Assembly: GCA_036163455.1 (NCBI GenBank)
Contig: JAYZKL010000054.1
Coordinates: 1-44,775 of the forward strand
Origin: GCA-2701705 sp036163455
Lineage (GTDB): Bacteria; Pseudomonadota; Gammaproteobacteria; GCA-002705445; GCA-002716945
Direction: 5' to 3'
DNA: 44,775 nt
In this document: in pieces, positions 33,247-41,777 of the stretch
Layout of the letters: the number at the start of each line of letters is the position of its first letter
Numbering within the stretch: position 1 is the stretch's first letter
Notes under the pieces: model-generated
Told to the model about the DNA's origin: nothing
Database searches by the model: none
The model's input: only the letters and a program-made list of their open reading frames with translations
Made by a program: the position numbers and the translations under genes

Positions 33247-34242
33247 TTAACTAGGATCTCCAGATAATGATAATTCAAATATGTCCTTAAAATCTAAACT
33301 AAAACCAGCTGCTTCTCGAAATTCATTTTTATCAATTCTGTAGGCATTATATCTTCCTCCTTTAGCAATTTCTTTTCTAAATGATGGAATGTAGGCAGTA
33401 TATATTATGCTTGTTTGATATTCATAGCCATATAATTCACATAAATCAATTTGAACAGAAATAGACTTTTTATATTTATTTATTTTATCAGCGATTTGAC
33501 TTAAATCATCGAGTTCTCTTTTAAAGTTTATTTTATGAAAAGATGTAAGTTTCTTTATTTCATCAATAACTTTTTTATCACCTGAAAGTTGCAATAGCTC
33601 TAATAAAAAATTCATGTTCTTTTTACTAAAGTTATTGGTTTTACAAAAATCTTTAATATCGTCTATAGATTTTAAATTAATTAGATTAATTAAACTATTT
33701 TTTTGACCTTTATCAAAATTTAGATTATTTAAAAAATTATTTATCAGTGATACATCGCCTAATTCAATAATTATTTTATTTTGTTTTGAAAGCAAAATAA
33801 CTTCAATCATGGCTTTAATTATTTCTATATCAGAAAGTTTATTATTTTTACCAAAGATTTCTACGCCAAGTTGGAATGGGTTTTTTCTGTCAAAATCTCT
33901 AGAGCTAAGTTTTAATATATCGCCCATATAGCAATATCTCATAGTGCCTATGCCCTTAGATAACTGATAATCAACTTTGCTAACTTGTGGAGTTATATCA
34001 GCTCTGATGCCAATCTCACCACCAGCTTGAAGATCGGTGACTGTAAGTGTTTCAATATCTAAATCTGGTGATTTTAGGCTAAGCAGGTTATTTAAATTAT
34101 CAAATATTGGTGGATTTATATATTCATATTTATGTTTAGTAAGTATCTTTAAAGCCTCTTGCTTAAGGGCTTCGAATTTCTTAGCTTCAGCAGGCATGAA
34201 ATATTCCATTCCGTCTGGTATAACAAAATTTTTATTAGTCAT
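33247..34242 (-). CDS. hisZ: ATP phosphoribosyltransferase regulatory subunit HisZ
   Basis: HisZ is a histidyl-tRNA synthetase-like protein without anticodon domain that activates the short form of HisG in histidine synthesis. The start used here is the ATG overlapping the stop of the preceding yjeT-like gene (ATGA), giving 331 residues (MTNKNFVIPDGMEYFMPAEA). An in-frame ATG eight codons upstream lies inside that gene and is unlikely. Class II features include PPIFDNLNNL, IRADITPQVSKV and GGRYN. Length and missing C-terminal domain exclude HisS. hisZ between hflC and purA is common in Pseudomonas-like gammaproteobacteria. Confidence 0.9.
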   Translation of the reverse strand: MTNKNFVIPDGMEYFMPAEAKKFEALKQEALKILTKHKYEYINPPIFDNLNNLLSLKSPDLDIETLTVTDLQAGGEIGIRADITPQVSKVDYQLSKGIGTMRYCYMGDILKLSSRDFDRKNPFQLGVEIFGKNNKLSDIEIIKAMIEVILLSKQNKIIIELGDVSLINNFLNNLNFDKGQKNSLINLINLKSIDDIKDFCKTNNFSKKNMNFLLELLQLSGDKKVIDEIKKLTSFHKINFKRELDDLSQIADKINKYKKSISVQIDLCELYGYEYQTSIIYTAYIPSFRKEIAKGGRYNAYRIDKNEFREAAGFSLDFKDIFELSLSGDPS

Positions 34243-34445
34243 AAATATTGATATGCAACAATCCAATATAGGATTAACCCTAGTATAATACTAATTAGTC
34301 CTAAAGTTCTCAATGTATTATTGCTACATTCATTGATGAAAACAAGTAGCTTTCGGAAGCGTTCTGGAGAAATGAATGGAATTATACCCTCCAGAATTAG
34401 AATAATGGATAACGTAAGAAGAAGTATTTCAAAAGTTAATATTAT
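34239..34445 (-). CDS. yjeT: DUF2065 (YjeT-like) small membrane protein with an apparent AUA start
   Basis: An open frame between hflC and hisZ encodes about 68 residues with two membrane helices (about 6-19 and 49-65) and the family core LEGIIPFISPERFRKLL and TLRTLGLISIILG, matching YjeT/DUF2065, which sits after hflC in gammaproteobacteria. No in-frame ATG, GTG or TTG precedes the conserved part; the next upstream in-frame stop lies 8 codons before. Two ATA codons (34443-34445 and 34440-34442) follow an AAGG sequence by 6 or 9 nt and overlap the hflC stop. The stop overlaps the hisZ start (ATGA). Function is unknown. Confidence 0.8.
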   Translation of the reverse strand: MILTFEILLLTLSIILILEGIIPFISPERFRKLLVFINECSNNTLRTLGLISIILGLILYWIVAYQYL

Positions 34446-35308
34446 TTTCTGCCTTTTGAATCGTTAAAATATTTAAAAAAATCAGAATCAGGCTGCATGA
34501 TCATGATGTCTTCTTTAACATTAAATGAACTTTTATAGGCACTTAAACTTCTATAAAATGAATAAAACTCAGGGCTTAAGCTATATGATTTAGCATAAGT
34601 TTCTGCGGATATGGCATCACCTTCACCCTTAATTTCTTGCGCTTCTTTGTATGCTTCAGCAATAATTGTTTCAGATTCTCTTTCAGCCAATGCAGTTATC
34701 CCTTGAGCTGTTTCTTTACCTTTTGATCTAAATGCTTTAGCGACAGTTGCTCTTTCTTTCACCATACGCGCATATACTGACGCACTCACCTCATCAGGTA
34801 AATCAACTTTTTTTAATCTGACATCAACAACAGTAATTCCAAGAGGTCGTGCGGCCGTATTTGCAGATTCCTTTACTAGATTCATTATTTCAGCTCTATC
34901 GCCTGAAACAACATCATTTATTGTTCTCTTACTAAATTCACTTTTTGTCAAATCATTGATAATTTGCGAGAGACGATTCAATCCAATTCTCTCATCTCCT
35001 TTTGATGCTCTGAAAAAATTTTCAGGTCCAGAAATTCTCCATTTAACAAATGAATCCACTATAACGTTCTTCTTCTCGCTTGTTAAGAATTGTTCGGGTT
35101 TAGAGTCCATTGTTAAAATTCTTGAATCATATTTTTTTACATTATTTATGAATGGAATCATAAAATATAAACCTGGATCTTTGTAACTTGATACAATTTC
35201 TCCAAGCCTAAACTTAATAACGACTTGTCTTTGATCAACTATAAATACAGAAGAATAAATTAGTATTATAGTTACGATTATTGTAGTTAAAATATTTCTA
35301 TCATTCAT
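34442..35308 (-). CDS. hflC: HflC, modulator of FtsH protease
   Basis: HflC and HflK form a large membrane cage around FtsH and modulate its protein degradation. The start at the ATG overlapping the hflK end by 8 bp gives 288 residues (MNDRNILTTIIVTI), with one N-terminal membrane helix (about 5-24), then the SPFH/band 7 domain (QRQVVIKFRLGEIV, VVDVRLKKVDLP) and a C-terminal helix region (SETIIAEAYKEAQEIKGEGDA). A longer in-frame start 13 codons upstream lies within hflK and lacks support. Confidence 0.95.
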   Translation of the reverse strand: MNDRNILTTIIVTIILIYSSVFIVDQRQVVIKFRLGEIVSSYKDPGLYFMIPFINNVKKYDSRILTMDSKPEQFLTSEKKNVIVDSFVKWRISGPENFFRASKGDERIGLNRLSQIINDLTKSEFSKRTINDVVSGDRAEIMNLVKESANTAARPLGITVVDVRLKKVDLPDEVSASVYARMVKERATVAKAFRSKGKETAQGITALAERESETIIAEAYKEAQEIKGEGDAISAETYAKSYSLSPEFYSFYRSLSAYKSSFNVKEDIMIMQPDSDFFKYFNDSKGRK

Positions 35309-36431
35309 AAACTTGTCTCTTTCTTGGGTCAAATGTATTTCTATCAAGTTTTAGTTTATCTGTTAGCGCATCAACGTCACTGCCATCTCTTCCTTTGTTG
35401 TTTTGATTATTTAATGTATTTGATGGTCTAATAATTTTATCTAGTGGCAAATACATCAAATTATTTCCACCTTCTACATCTATCATTACTTTGCTAGTGT
35501 TTTCTAATACAGACTCTACAGCTTCCAGGTAAAGCCTTTCTCGAGTTACTTCTGGCGCTTTCACATACTCTGAGTATAGTTGTCTAAATCTAGTTGCTTC
35601 CCCTTCAGCTGATTTAATTAATTTAACTCGATATGCTTTAGCCTCTTCAACTATTTGTTTTGCTTCACCTCTTGCCAAAGGTATGATTTCATTTCTATAA
35701 GCTTCAGCCTCATTTATATATCGTTGTTCATCTTCTCTAGCTTTAATTGCATCAGAAAAAGCATCTTGGACTTGTTCTGGCGGTTGTGCCTCTAGAATGT
35801 TAACTGTTTGTACATTTATTCCAGATTTATAATAATCTAGAATACTTTGCAGTAAATCTTTTGTTGTACTTGCAACTTCTTCTCTTCCCTCAGTGATAAT
35901 AAAGTCCATTCTATTTTTTCCTAACACTTCTCTAATTGCACTTTCTCCAGCTTGTCTCAAGGTTGTATCAGGATCCCTTACATTAAAAATAAAATCACTC
36001 GCATCTTTAATATCATATTGAATTGCGAAATTGATGCTTACAATATTTTCATCTTCTGTAAGCATAACTGTTTTTTGCTGAATAGATCTTATCTTCGAAA
36101 CATCTACGATCTCAACTGTTTGAATAATTCTAGGTATCCAGTGTGGTCCTGGTTCTGTTATTTGATTAAATTTACCGAATTGTAGAACTACTCCTCTTTC
36201 TCCATCATTCACAATATATATTCCAAATAATAAATAAATTGCTAAGAAAGCTAAGCCAATCATGCCTAGATTTTTTTTAGATGATGGATCTATCGGGCCA
36301 GGGCCGCCTTTTCCGAAGAGAGTTCTAAATGAACTAACCAGGTTTTTTATAAGGTCATCTAGCTCAGATTTATTTCCTTTATTATTTCCCCATGGGTTTT
36401 TATTTTTGTCACCAGGTTCATTCCATGCCAT
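35301..36431 (-). CDS. hflK: HflK, modulator of FtsH protease
   Basis: The 376-residue protein has the typical glycine/asparagine-rich cytoplasmic start (MAWNEPGDKNKNPWG), a membrane helix at about 53-72, and a band 7 domain (NDGERGVVLQFGKFNQITEPGPHW, EQVQDAFSDAIKAREDEQRYINEAEAY). It partners HflC, encoded next. In E. coli hflX lies between hfq and hflK; it is missing here, with only 35 bp in the gap. Confidence 0.96.
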   Translation of the reverse strand: MAWNEPGDKNKNPWGNNKGNKSELDDLIKNLVSSFRTLFGKGGPGPIDPSSKKNLGMIGLAFLAIYLLFGIYIVNDGERGVVLQFGKFNQITEPGPHWIPRIIQTVEIVDVSKIRSIQQKTVMLTEDENIVSINFAIQYDIKDASDFIFNVRDPDTTLRQAGESAIREVLGKNRMDFIITEGREEVASTTKDLLQSILDYYKSGINVQTVNILEAQPPEQVQDAFSDAIKAREDEQRYINEAEAYRNEIIPLARGEAKQIVEEAKAYRVKLIKSAEGEATRFRQLYSEYVKAPEVTRERLYLEAVESVLENTSKVMIDVEGGNNLMYLPLDKIIRPSNTLNNQNNKGRDGSDVDALTDKLKLDRNTFDPRKRQVYE

Positions 36432-36466
36432 ATTATTTCCTCACGGGATTAATAATAATACAAACT

Positions 36467-36688
36467 CTACTTGTCATCAATTTCTAATTTTGTCGCCTGC
36501 GTAGGAACTATAGTTGAAACAGCGTGTTTATAAACACTTTGAGTAATCTTATTTTTTAAGAGTATGGTATATTGGTCAAATGATTCTATTACACCTTCCA
36601 ATTTAATACCATTTACAAGAAAAATTGAAACCACTATTTTATCTTTTCTAAGCTTATTAAGGAATTTGTCTTGAAGATTCTCAGCCAT
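36467..36688 (-). CDS. hfq: RNA chaperone Hfq
   Basis: Hfq forms a hexameric ring that pairs small RNAs with mRNAs. The 73-residue protein is only the Sm core: Sm1 VSIFLVNGIKLEGVIESFDQYTILL (20-44) and Sm2 YKHAVSTIVP (53-62). Proximal-face residues Q6, K29 and H55 match those of E. coli. The rim patch RRER of E. coli is RKDK here, so the positive charge is reduced but kept. The long disordered tail of E. coli Hfq is absent. It sits in the miaA-hfq-hflK order. Confidence 0.96.
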   Translation of the reverse strand: MAENLQDKFLNKLRKDKIVVSIFLVNGIKLEGVIESFDQYTILLKNKITQSVYKHAVSTIVPTQATKLEIDDK

Positions 36689-36752
36689 AATATTTCCTCA
36701 TACATAGTTTAATTCTTATACAAAAAAGAATTATATTTCATATTGACACTAT

Positions 36753-37694
36753 TTATAGAAAATGCAAATTTTTCTCAATTTTGGTAAGTAATGAAGTTGG
36801 TATTTTCGTTATATCTCTTATCTGAACAGCTTTTTCAAATTTGTTTAGCCAAGTAATTTGTCTTTTTGCAAGCTGCCTTGTCGCAAAAATAGTTTTCTCT
36901 ATAATTTCATCATGAGATAATTTTCCATCTAGAAAACTCATAATCTGCTTATATCCAATAGCTTTCATAGATTTAGAGTCTGTAGATAAATTATATTTAT
37001 TTTTTATACTAATAACTTCATCAACAAATCCACTATCAAACATTTTTTTTGTTCGTTGTTCTATTTTATCATGCAATAAAGATCGATCATCAGTAATGAG
37101 TTTAATAGTTATAACATTAAACTCTTTAGATAAAGGCATAGAAGTAGATAAAAAAGATGAAGGCTGATTTCCTGTTAATAAATAGATTTCAAGAAATCGT
37201 TGTATTCGTTGAGAATCATTTTTAGTAATTTTTTTTGCACTTTTTAAATCTATATTTTTTAAATTAGTATATAGAGTTTCCCAAGTATATTTTTTTGCTA
37301 AATTATTTATAAATTTTCGTGTCTCATCTGAACTGCTAGGCAATTTATTTAATCCATAATATAATTGATTAAAATACATCAAGGTGCCTCCTACAAATAA
37401 AGGAATCTTTTTTTTATTATGTATTTCATTAATTAATCTGTGCGCATCTTGGTAAAAATCACCAACATTATAATTCTCATCAGGGTTTTTTATATCAATT
37501 AGATGATGTTTAATTTTTGATAATATTTGAGGTGTTGGTTTATCAGTTCCTATATCCATTTCTCTATATATCATTGCTGAATCAACGCTTACAATCTCAA
37601 TAGGGAATTTTTTTTCAAAAATAAAAGCTAATTGAGTTTTACCAATAGATGTTGGACCAATAATTGATAAAATTGGCATCTTTTTTTTAATCAT
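36753..37694 (-). CDS. miaA: tRNA dimethylallyltransferase MiaA
   Basis: MiaA adds the dimethylallyl group to A37 of tRNAs reading UNN codons. The 313-residue protein has the P-loop GPTSIGKT (13-20), SVDSAMIYREMDIGTDKP with the catalytic Asp, LFVGGTLMYFNQLYYGL, and ATRQLAKRQITW near the end. It overlaps tsaE by 8 bp. In E. coli amiB and mutL lie between tsaE and miaA; both are absent. Confidence 0.96.
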   Translation of the reverse strand: MIKKKMPILSIIGPTSIGKTQLAFIFEKKFPIEIVSVDSAMIYREMDIGTDKPTPQILSKIKHHLIDIKNPDENYNVGDFYQDAHRLINEIHNKKKIPLFVGGTLMYFNQLYYGLNKLPSSSDETRKFINNLAKKYTWETLYTNLKNIDLKSAKKITKNDSQRIQRFLEIYLLTGNQPSSFLSTSMPLSKEFNVITIKLITDDRSLLHDKIEQRTKKMFDSGFVDEVISIKNKYNLSTDSKSMKAIGYKQIMSFLDGKLSHDEIIEKTIFATRQLAKRQITWLNKFEKAVQIRDITKIPTSLLTKIEKNLHFL

Positions 37695-38124
37695 TATTTT
37701 TATTTATAACCTTAACCAATCTACCAGTATCAAGACTTATTAATTCAAAAATTATATTAGGTTTTGGTAAAATAGTTTCATATTTATCAGGCCATTCAAA
37801 AAAATGTATACCCTCTTGATTTAGGTAGTCATTTATTCCAATTTCTAATAATTCTTTACTATTTTCAACCTTATATAAGTCATAATGAAATATTCTTAAA
37901 TTATCAAATTGATACTCATTAACTAGCGTAAAGGTAGGGCTTGTAATGACTTTATTGGTTTTATAAATATTAATAAAAGATCTAACTATTGAAGTTTTCC
38001 CTGAACCAATATCTCCTTTAAGGAAAAAGATATAATTCTTCAAGTTTGATAAATTATTATCAATCAGTATTTTATGATAATTATCTTCTGTATCAGCATA
38101 ATAATATTTTATCATTTTTATCAA
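37687..38124 (-). CDS. tsaE: tRNA threonylcarbamoyladenosine ATPase TsaE
   Basis: TsaE is the ATPase that resets the TsaB-TsaD complex in making t6A37. The 145-residue protein has Walker A GDIGSGKT (37-44), TSPTFTLVNEY, FHYDLYKVEN and FFEWPDKYE, the standard family motifs. Two starts are possible (38124 or 38115, MIKYYYA); both leave the fold intact. It follows nnr by 7 bp. Confidence 0.94.
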   Translation of the reverse strand: MIKMIKYYYADTEDNYHKILIDNNLSNLKNYIFFLKGDIGSGKTSIVRSFINIYKTNKVITSPTFTLVNEYQFDNLRIFHYDLYKVENSKELLEIGINDYLNQEGIHFFEWPDKYETILPKPNIIFELISLDTGRLVKVINKNND

Positions 38125-38131
38125 TTACCTT

Positions 38132-39664
38132 TTATGACTCACGATTAGAATTCAATAAGTAAGCGCTCTTTTTTATAACATCTGTTGCTAATAAACCAAT
38201 TGTCCCATTTTTCTTAATGATTAAGTCAGCAGATAATGAATGTAAGCCAGTAGCAAAAATAACTGCTTCTATTTTATCTTTAATTAAAGCAATAGATGAA
38301 AGAATTATCCCGCTTAAACAATCACCCATTCCTGCAGTCGCCATTCCTTCATTTCCGTGCAAACAGATAGATGCTTTTTTATTTGGTGTTTTAATTATAG
38401 TTCCAGATCCTTTCAATACTATTATGCCTCCAAATTTTTTTTGGAGTTGATTAACCGCTTCAAATCTATTTGATTGAATTGTGGAGACTTTAACATTTAA
38501 TAAGCGAGCTGCTTCGCCTGGGTGTGGTGTTAAAATCCAACGGTCACATTTAAATGGTTTTTTTGCAAGTAAATTTAGAGCATCTGCATCCATTATTACA
38601 ATATGTTTAGAACTTTTTTTACTTTGTAAAAAAGATTTGAGTATTTCAAAAATTTGAACCGACCATCTTGATTGTCCTAAACCAGGCCCAATTAATAAAT
38701 TATTATATGATTGTAGCTTAGAAGAAAAAGTAGACTTATCAAAATAAGATGTAATTAATTCTGGATGACGCATTGGTAATAATTCTGAATGTTTTTTCGT
38801 AGATATAACTTCAACATATCTAGAGCCTGTTTTAAGCGCAGAATGACTTGATAAAAGAAGCGCTCCAAAAAAATTTTCACACCCACCTATAATTAAACTT
38901 TTTCCTAATGAATTCTTATGAGTATCATGACTTTTTTTAAATTTAAGATTCTTTGATAAAATTTTATTCTTAAAGTTAAATAAATTAATTCCATAATCTT
39001 TAAATGGAGATAAAGAAAAAAGATATGTATCTTCATCATTTTGTGTAGGTATCAATGGATGGCTATCTATTCTGCCCCAATAATCTCTACCATTCTTTGT
39101 GAACAATCCTTGTTTCAAAGAAATTAATGCGCAACATAAGTTTGACTTAACAGTTTTATCTATAGATAAACCAGTCTCTGAATTCAACCCACTGGGTACA
39201 TCGATTGAAACAACATAAGCTTTCGAGCAATTAATTTCATCAATAATTTTAGCATAGATACCTATAATTTTTTTATTCAAACCAGTACCAAATAGCGCAT
39301 CAATAACTAATGTATGGTTGTTGCATGATAATTTCTCTTTTTTAGCAATATATTTATCTAGTTTAAGAGTATTTATAATTATCTTATGTGATTTCATGCT
39401 CTTTTGAGGAACATATATATCTACTTTATATCCCTTTTTAATCAAGAGATTAGATAAAAATAGCCCATCAGCTCCATTATTTCCAGGCCCAATAAAAATT
39501 TTTATTTTTTTTAATTTTTTTTCTTCTAACTTAAGGATTGATTTAAGAAGTGCTTCGCTTGCTTTCTTTATAAGAAAGGAACTATCTTTGTGTGCAGAAT
39601 ATTGTTTTTCAATTAAAGCAATAGATTTAAATGATTGAATTGGTGCAAAATTAAAAAGAAGCAT
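38132..39664 (-). CDS. nnr: Bifunctional NAD(P)H-hydrate epimerase/dehydratase
   Basis: Nnr repairs damaged, hydrated NAD(P)H. The 510-residue protein has an N-terminal YjeF_N epimerase domain (about 1-215; IFIGPGNNGADGLFLSNLL, VIDALFGTGLN, SIDVPSGLNSETG) and a C-terminal ADP-dependent dehydratase domain (about 225-505; LIIGGCENFFGA, NNLLIGPGLGQS, TPHPGEAARLL, GNEGMATAGMGDCLSGII). It overlaps sppA by one base (TAATG). Confidence 0.94.
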   Translation of the reverse strand: MLLFNFAPIQSFKSIALIEKQYSAHKDSSFLIKKASEALLKSILKLEEKKLKKIKIFIGPGNNGADGLFLSNLLIKKGYKVDIYVPQKSMKSHKIIINTLKLDKYIAKKEKLSCNNHTLVIDALFGTGLNKKIIGIYAKIIDEINCSKAYVVSIDVPSGLNSETGLSIDKTVKSNLCCALISLKQGLFTKNGRDYWGRIDSHPLIPTQNDEDTYLFSLSPFKDYGINLFNFKNKILSKNLKFKKSHDTHKNSLGKSLIIGGCENFFGALLLSSHSALKTGSRYVEVISTKKHSELLPMRHPELITSYFDKSTFSSKLQSYNNLLIGPGLGQSRWSVQIFEILKSFLQSKKSSKHIVIMDADALNLLAKKPFKCDRWILTPHPGEAARLLNVKVSTIQSNRFEAVNQLQKKFGGIIVLKGSGTIIKTPNKKASICLHGNEGMATAGMGDCLSGIILSSIALIKDKIEAVIFATGLHSLSADLIIKKNGTIGLLATDVIKKSAYLLNSNRES

Positions 39665-40566
39665 TAATATTTTAAAGCACTACTATTAAGACCAAATATT
39701 TTATTCATTGCTTTTCCTAGAAGATTTTCTAAAAGGCTTTCTTTTTTATTATAGTTTAATATGGCTCCATCGTTAAAATATTTCTCATTTACATCATAAA
39801 CAGATGCAATATCATCAATTAATCCGATTTTGTGTGCTTGAGTTCCTGTCCAAAAGAGTCCTGTATAAATCTCAGTATCACTAAGTTTTTTGCCTCTAGA
39901 ATTTTTTATATCAGTTATAAATTGATTATGTATTTCTGTAATTAAATTAGTTAAATGTTGCTTATGCTTTTCTGATAAGTTTTGAAATGGATCAAGAATT
40001 GTCTTATCTTCACCAGATGAAATAGTCTGAGATTTGATACCTAATTTATCCATTAATGACTTAATATTGAAGCTATCAAGTCTTACACCAATAGAGCCAA
40101 CTATGCTTGAGCTGCTTGAAAAAATTAAATCAGCACTGGCAGCTATATAGTAACCGCCAGATGTACCCATATCTTCAATTACTGAATATATTGGTTTTTT
40201 ATATTTTAATTTAAGTTTTAGAATTTGGTCGTATATAAGTTTTGATTGAACAGCACTGCCACCTGGGCTATTAATTTTTAAAATAACACCTGAACAGTTT
40301 TCTGATTTCATTGCTTCTTTTATATAGGGAATAATATTTTGGCTATTAGCATCAGTTTCAGGAGCAATAACACCATTAATTTCAATGATTGCTATGTGCT
40401 GTTCTGCAAAATCTCCATCATCTAATGAAGAGAAAAAAAATGAAATTAACAATAAGGTGAAAATTGCAAAAAAGGATGCTCGAAAGAAAAACTTATTTCT
40501 ATTTTCTATCCTCTTCTCTTCAATTAACGAATTAACTAAATCTTTTAATAAATCATCATTATTCAT
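39664..40566 (-). CDS. sppA: Signal peptide peptidase SppA (short form)
   Basis: SppA degrades leftover signal peptides in the inner membrane. The 300-residue protein is the 36-kDa type: one membrane helix (about 28-46), INSPGGSAVQSKL (98-110), nucleophile Ser136 in GTSGGYYIAASAD, SIVGSIGVRLDS, and the probable catalytic Lys188 (SSGEDKTILDPF). It lies 30 bp after rluC; the HAD hydrolase often found between them is absent. Confidence 0.93.
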   Translation of the reverse strand: MNNDDLLKDLVNSLIEEKRIENRNKFFFRASFFAIFTLLLISFFFSSLDDGDFAEQHIAIIEINGVIAPETDANSQNIIPYIKEAMKSENCSGVILKINSPGGSAVQSKLIYDQILKLKLKYKKPIYSVIEDMGTSGGYYIAASADLIFSSSSSIVGSIGVRLDSFNIKSLMDKLGIKSQTISSGEDKTILDPFQNLSEKHKQHLTNLITEIHNQFITDIKNSRGKKLSDTEIYTGLFWTGTQAHKIGLIDDIASVYDVNEKYFNDGAILNYNKKESLLENLLGKAMNKIFGLNSSALKY

Positions 40567-40596
40567 ATTTTTTACTTATATAAATTATATATTAAC

Positions 40597-41511
40597 TTAA
40601 TTTTCATTTATAGTATCTAATATATTTCTTAAATCACTTGGAATGTTTGCAATAAAATTATATTTCTTCTTGTAAAAAAAAGAAATTTTAGATGAATGCA
40701 GGAATATCCTATTTAATCCGATTTTTTTAAAACCCTTATTTACCGTATTGTTTCCATATTTTATATCACCACAAATAGGATGTCCTATGTCAGCTGAATG
40801 TGCTCTGATTTGATGAGTTCTTCCAGTTGTAATTTTAACTTCTACGAGCGTTGACTCATTGTAAGTCTCTAAAACTTTGAATTCAGTATTAGCCTCTTTA
40901 CCATCATCGGAAATAGTCATCTTTTTTATACCAAGCACCTTCTCTTTCTTCAGTGGTTTAGAAATATATAAGCTTTTTTCTTTTATTTTTCCAGCTAATA
41001 GTGCAATGTATTTTTTAGATACTTCCTTATTGATAAAAAGATTACCGATGGCAGAAGCTGTTTTATAGTTTTTTGCAAGTATTAAGCAGCCGCTGGTATA
41101 TTTATCTATCCTATGCACTAAAGTTATATCTTTATAATTAGCAATATCTCTCAATAGATTAATAATGTTGGTTTTAATGTTTGTGCCTGAATGAACAGCA
41201 ATTCCACTTGGTTTATTTAACACTAATAAATCTTTATCTTCAAAGATAATATTTTTTGTTATAAGATCGCTGATATTTGTTTGGTTCTCTGTAGAGTGTT
41301 GTTTTTCATTTAATGGAGGAATACGTATAATATCATCATGCTGTATTCGATAGGAAGGTTGCTTGCGACGCATATTGACTCTAACCTGCCCATCCCTAAT
41401 AATTTTATATAGAAGGCTTTTAGGGATATTTTTTAATTTTTTTCTAAGAAAATTATCTAGTCTTTGTCCAGATTCATTGGTTGAAATAGATAGCTTTTTT
41501 ACCGCTTCCAT
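40597..41511 (-). CDS. rluC: 23S rRNA pseudouridine synthase RluC
   Basis: RluC makes pseudouridines 955, 2504 and 2580 in 23S rRNA. The 304-residue protein has an N-terminal S4 RNA-binding domain (about 16-60) and the RluA-type catalytic domain with HRIDKYTSG (133-141, catalytic Asp136), VLNKPSGIAVHSG and ITTGRTHQIRAHSADIGHPICGD. RluD would be a sequence alternative, but the divergent position next to rne is diagnostic of rluC in gammaproteobacteria. Confidence 0.93.
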   Translation of the reverse strand: MEAVKKLSISTNESGQRLDNFLRKKLKNIPKSLLYKIIRDGQVRVNMRRKQPSYRIQHDDIIRIPPLNEKQHSTENQTNISDLITKNIIFEDKDLLVLNKPSGIAVHSGTNIKTNIINLLRDIANYKDITLVHRIDKYTSGCLILAKNYKTASAIGNLFINKEVSKKYIALLAGKIKEKSLYISKPLKKEKVLGIKKMTISDDGKEANTEFKVLETYNESTLVEVKITTGRTHQIRAHSADIGHPICGDIKYGNNTVNKGFKKIGLNRIFLHSSKISFFYKKKYNFIANIPSDLRNILDTINEN

Positions 41512-41541
41512 GATGTTTGTGTAAAATAAAGGTTTGAAGAT

Positions 41542-41569
41542 AGTTTAAATCATTGATATATTAATTCAA
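41542..41569 (-). promoter_or_regulatory. Candidate rluC promoter
   Basis: On the minus strand TTGAAT (41564-41569) and TAAACT (41542-41547) are 16 bp apart, about 30 nt upstream of rluC. The -10 box is weak. This promoter could drive much of the run from rluC to dnaB, in which no gap exceeds 64 bp. Confidence 0.35.
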
Positions 41570-41584
41570 AGATTTTTATATTGT

Positions 41585-41777
41585 TTGACAATCCCTGAAA
41601 CTTGGGGTTAAGAAGAGAAAGTTAAAAAAGGCCTTATAAATAGTAAAAAAATTAATTTCTGAGATGAATCTCTAAAAGAAATGAAATTGGGCTCAAACAA
41701 TAGTCTTTATAATGAAAATAGCAATTTTTGAATAACGGCCTTAGGTAATGTAAAACTTATGAATTACAGGATTAATA
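41585..41777 (+). promoter_or_regulatory. rne promoter region and structured 5' leader
   Basis: The 266-bp gap between rluC and rne is the longest non-coding stretch in the window. It contains a consensus -35 box TTGACA (41585-41590) with a poor -10 around 41608, and a TATAAT at 41708-41713 with no good -35. Between them is a clear hairpin at 41655-41682: ATTTCT-GAGAT, loop GA, ATCTC, a 4-nt bulge, AGAAAT. In E. coli the rne leader folds into hairpins bound by RNase E for autoregulation; a similar role is inferred here. I see no convincing ORF in it. Confidence 0.5.

Noticed and set aside
33247..34266. hisZ as hisS, and its upstream start at 34266
   Set aside because: It is too short and lacks the anticodon domain; the upstream ATG falls inside the yjeT-like gene while the 34242 start makes an ATGA overlap.
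41681..41731. A 16-codon ORF in the rne leader as a leader peptide
   Set aside because: No ribosome binding site or codon pattern supports it; such short frames are expected by chance.
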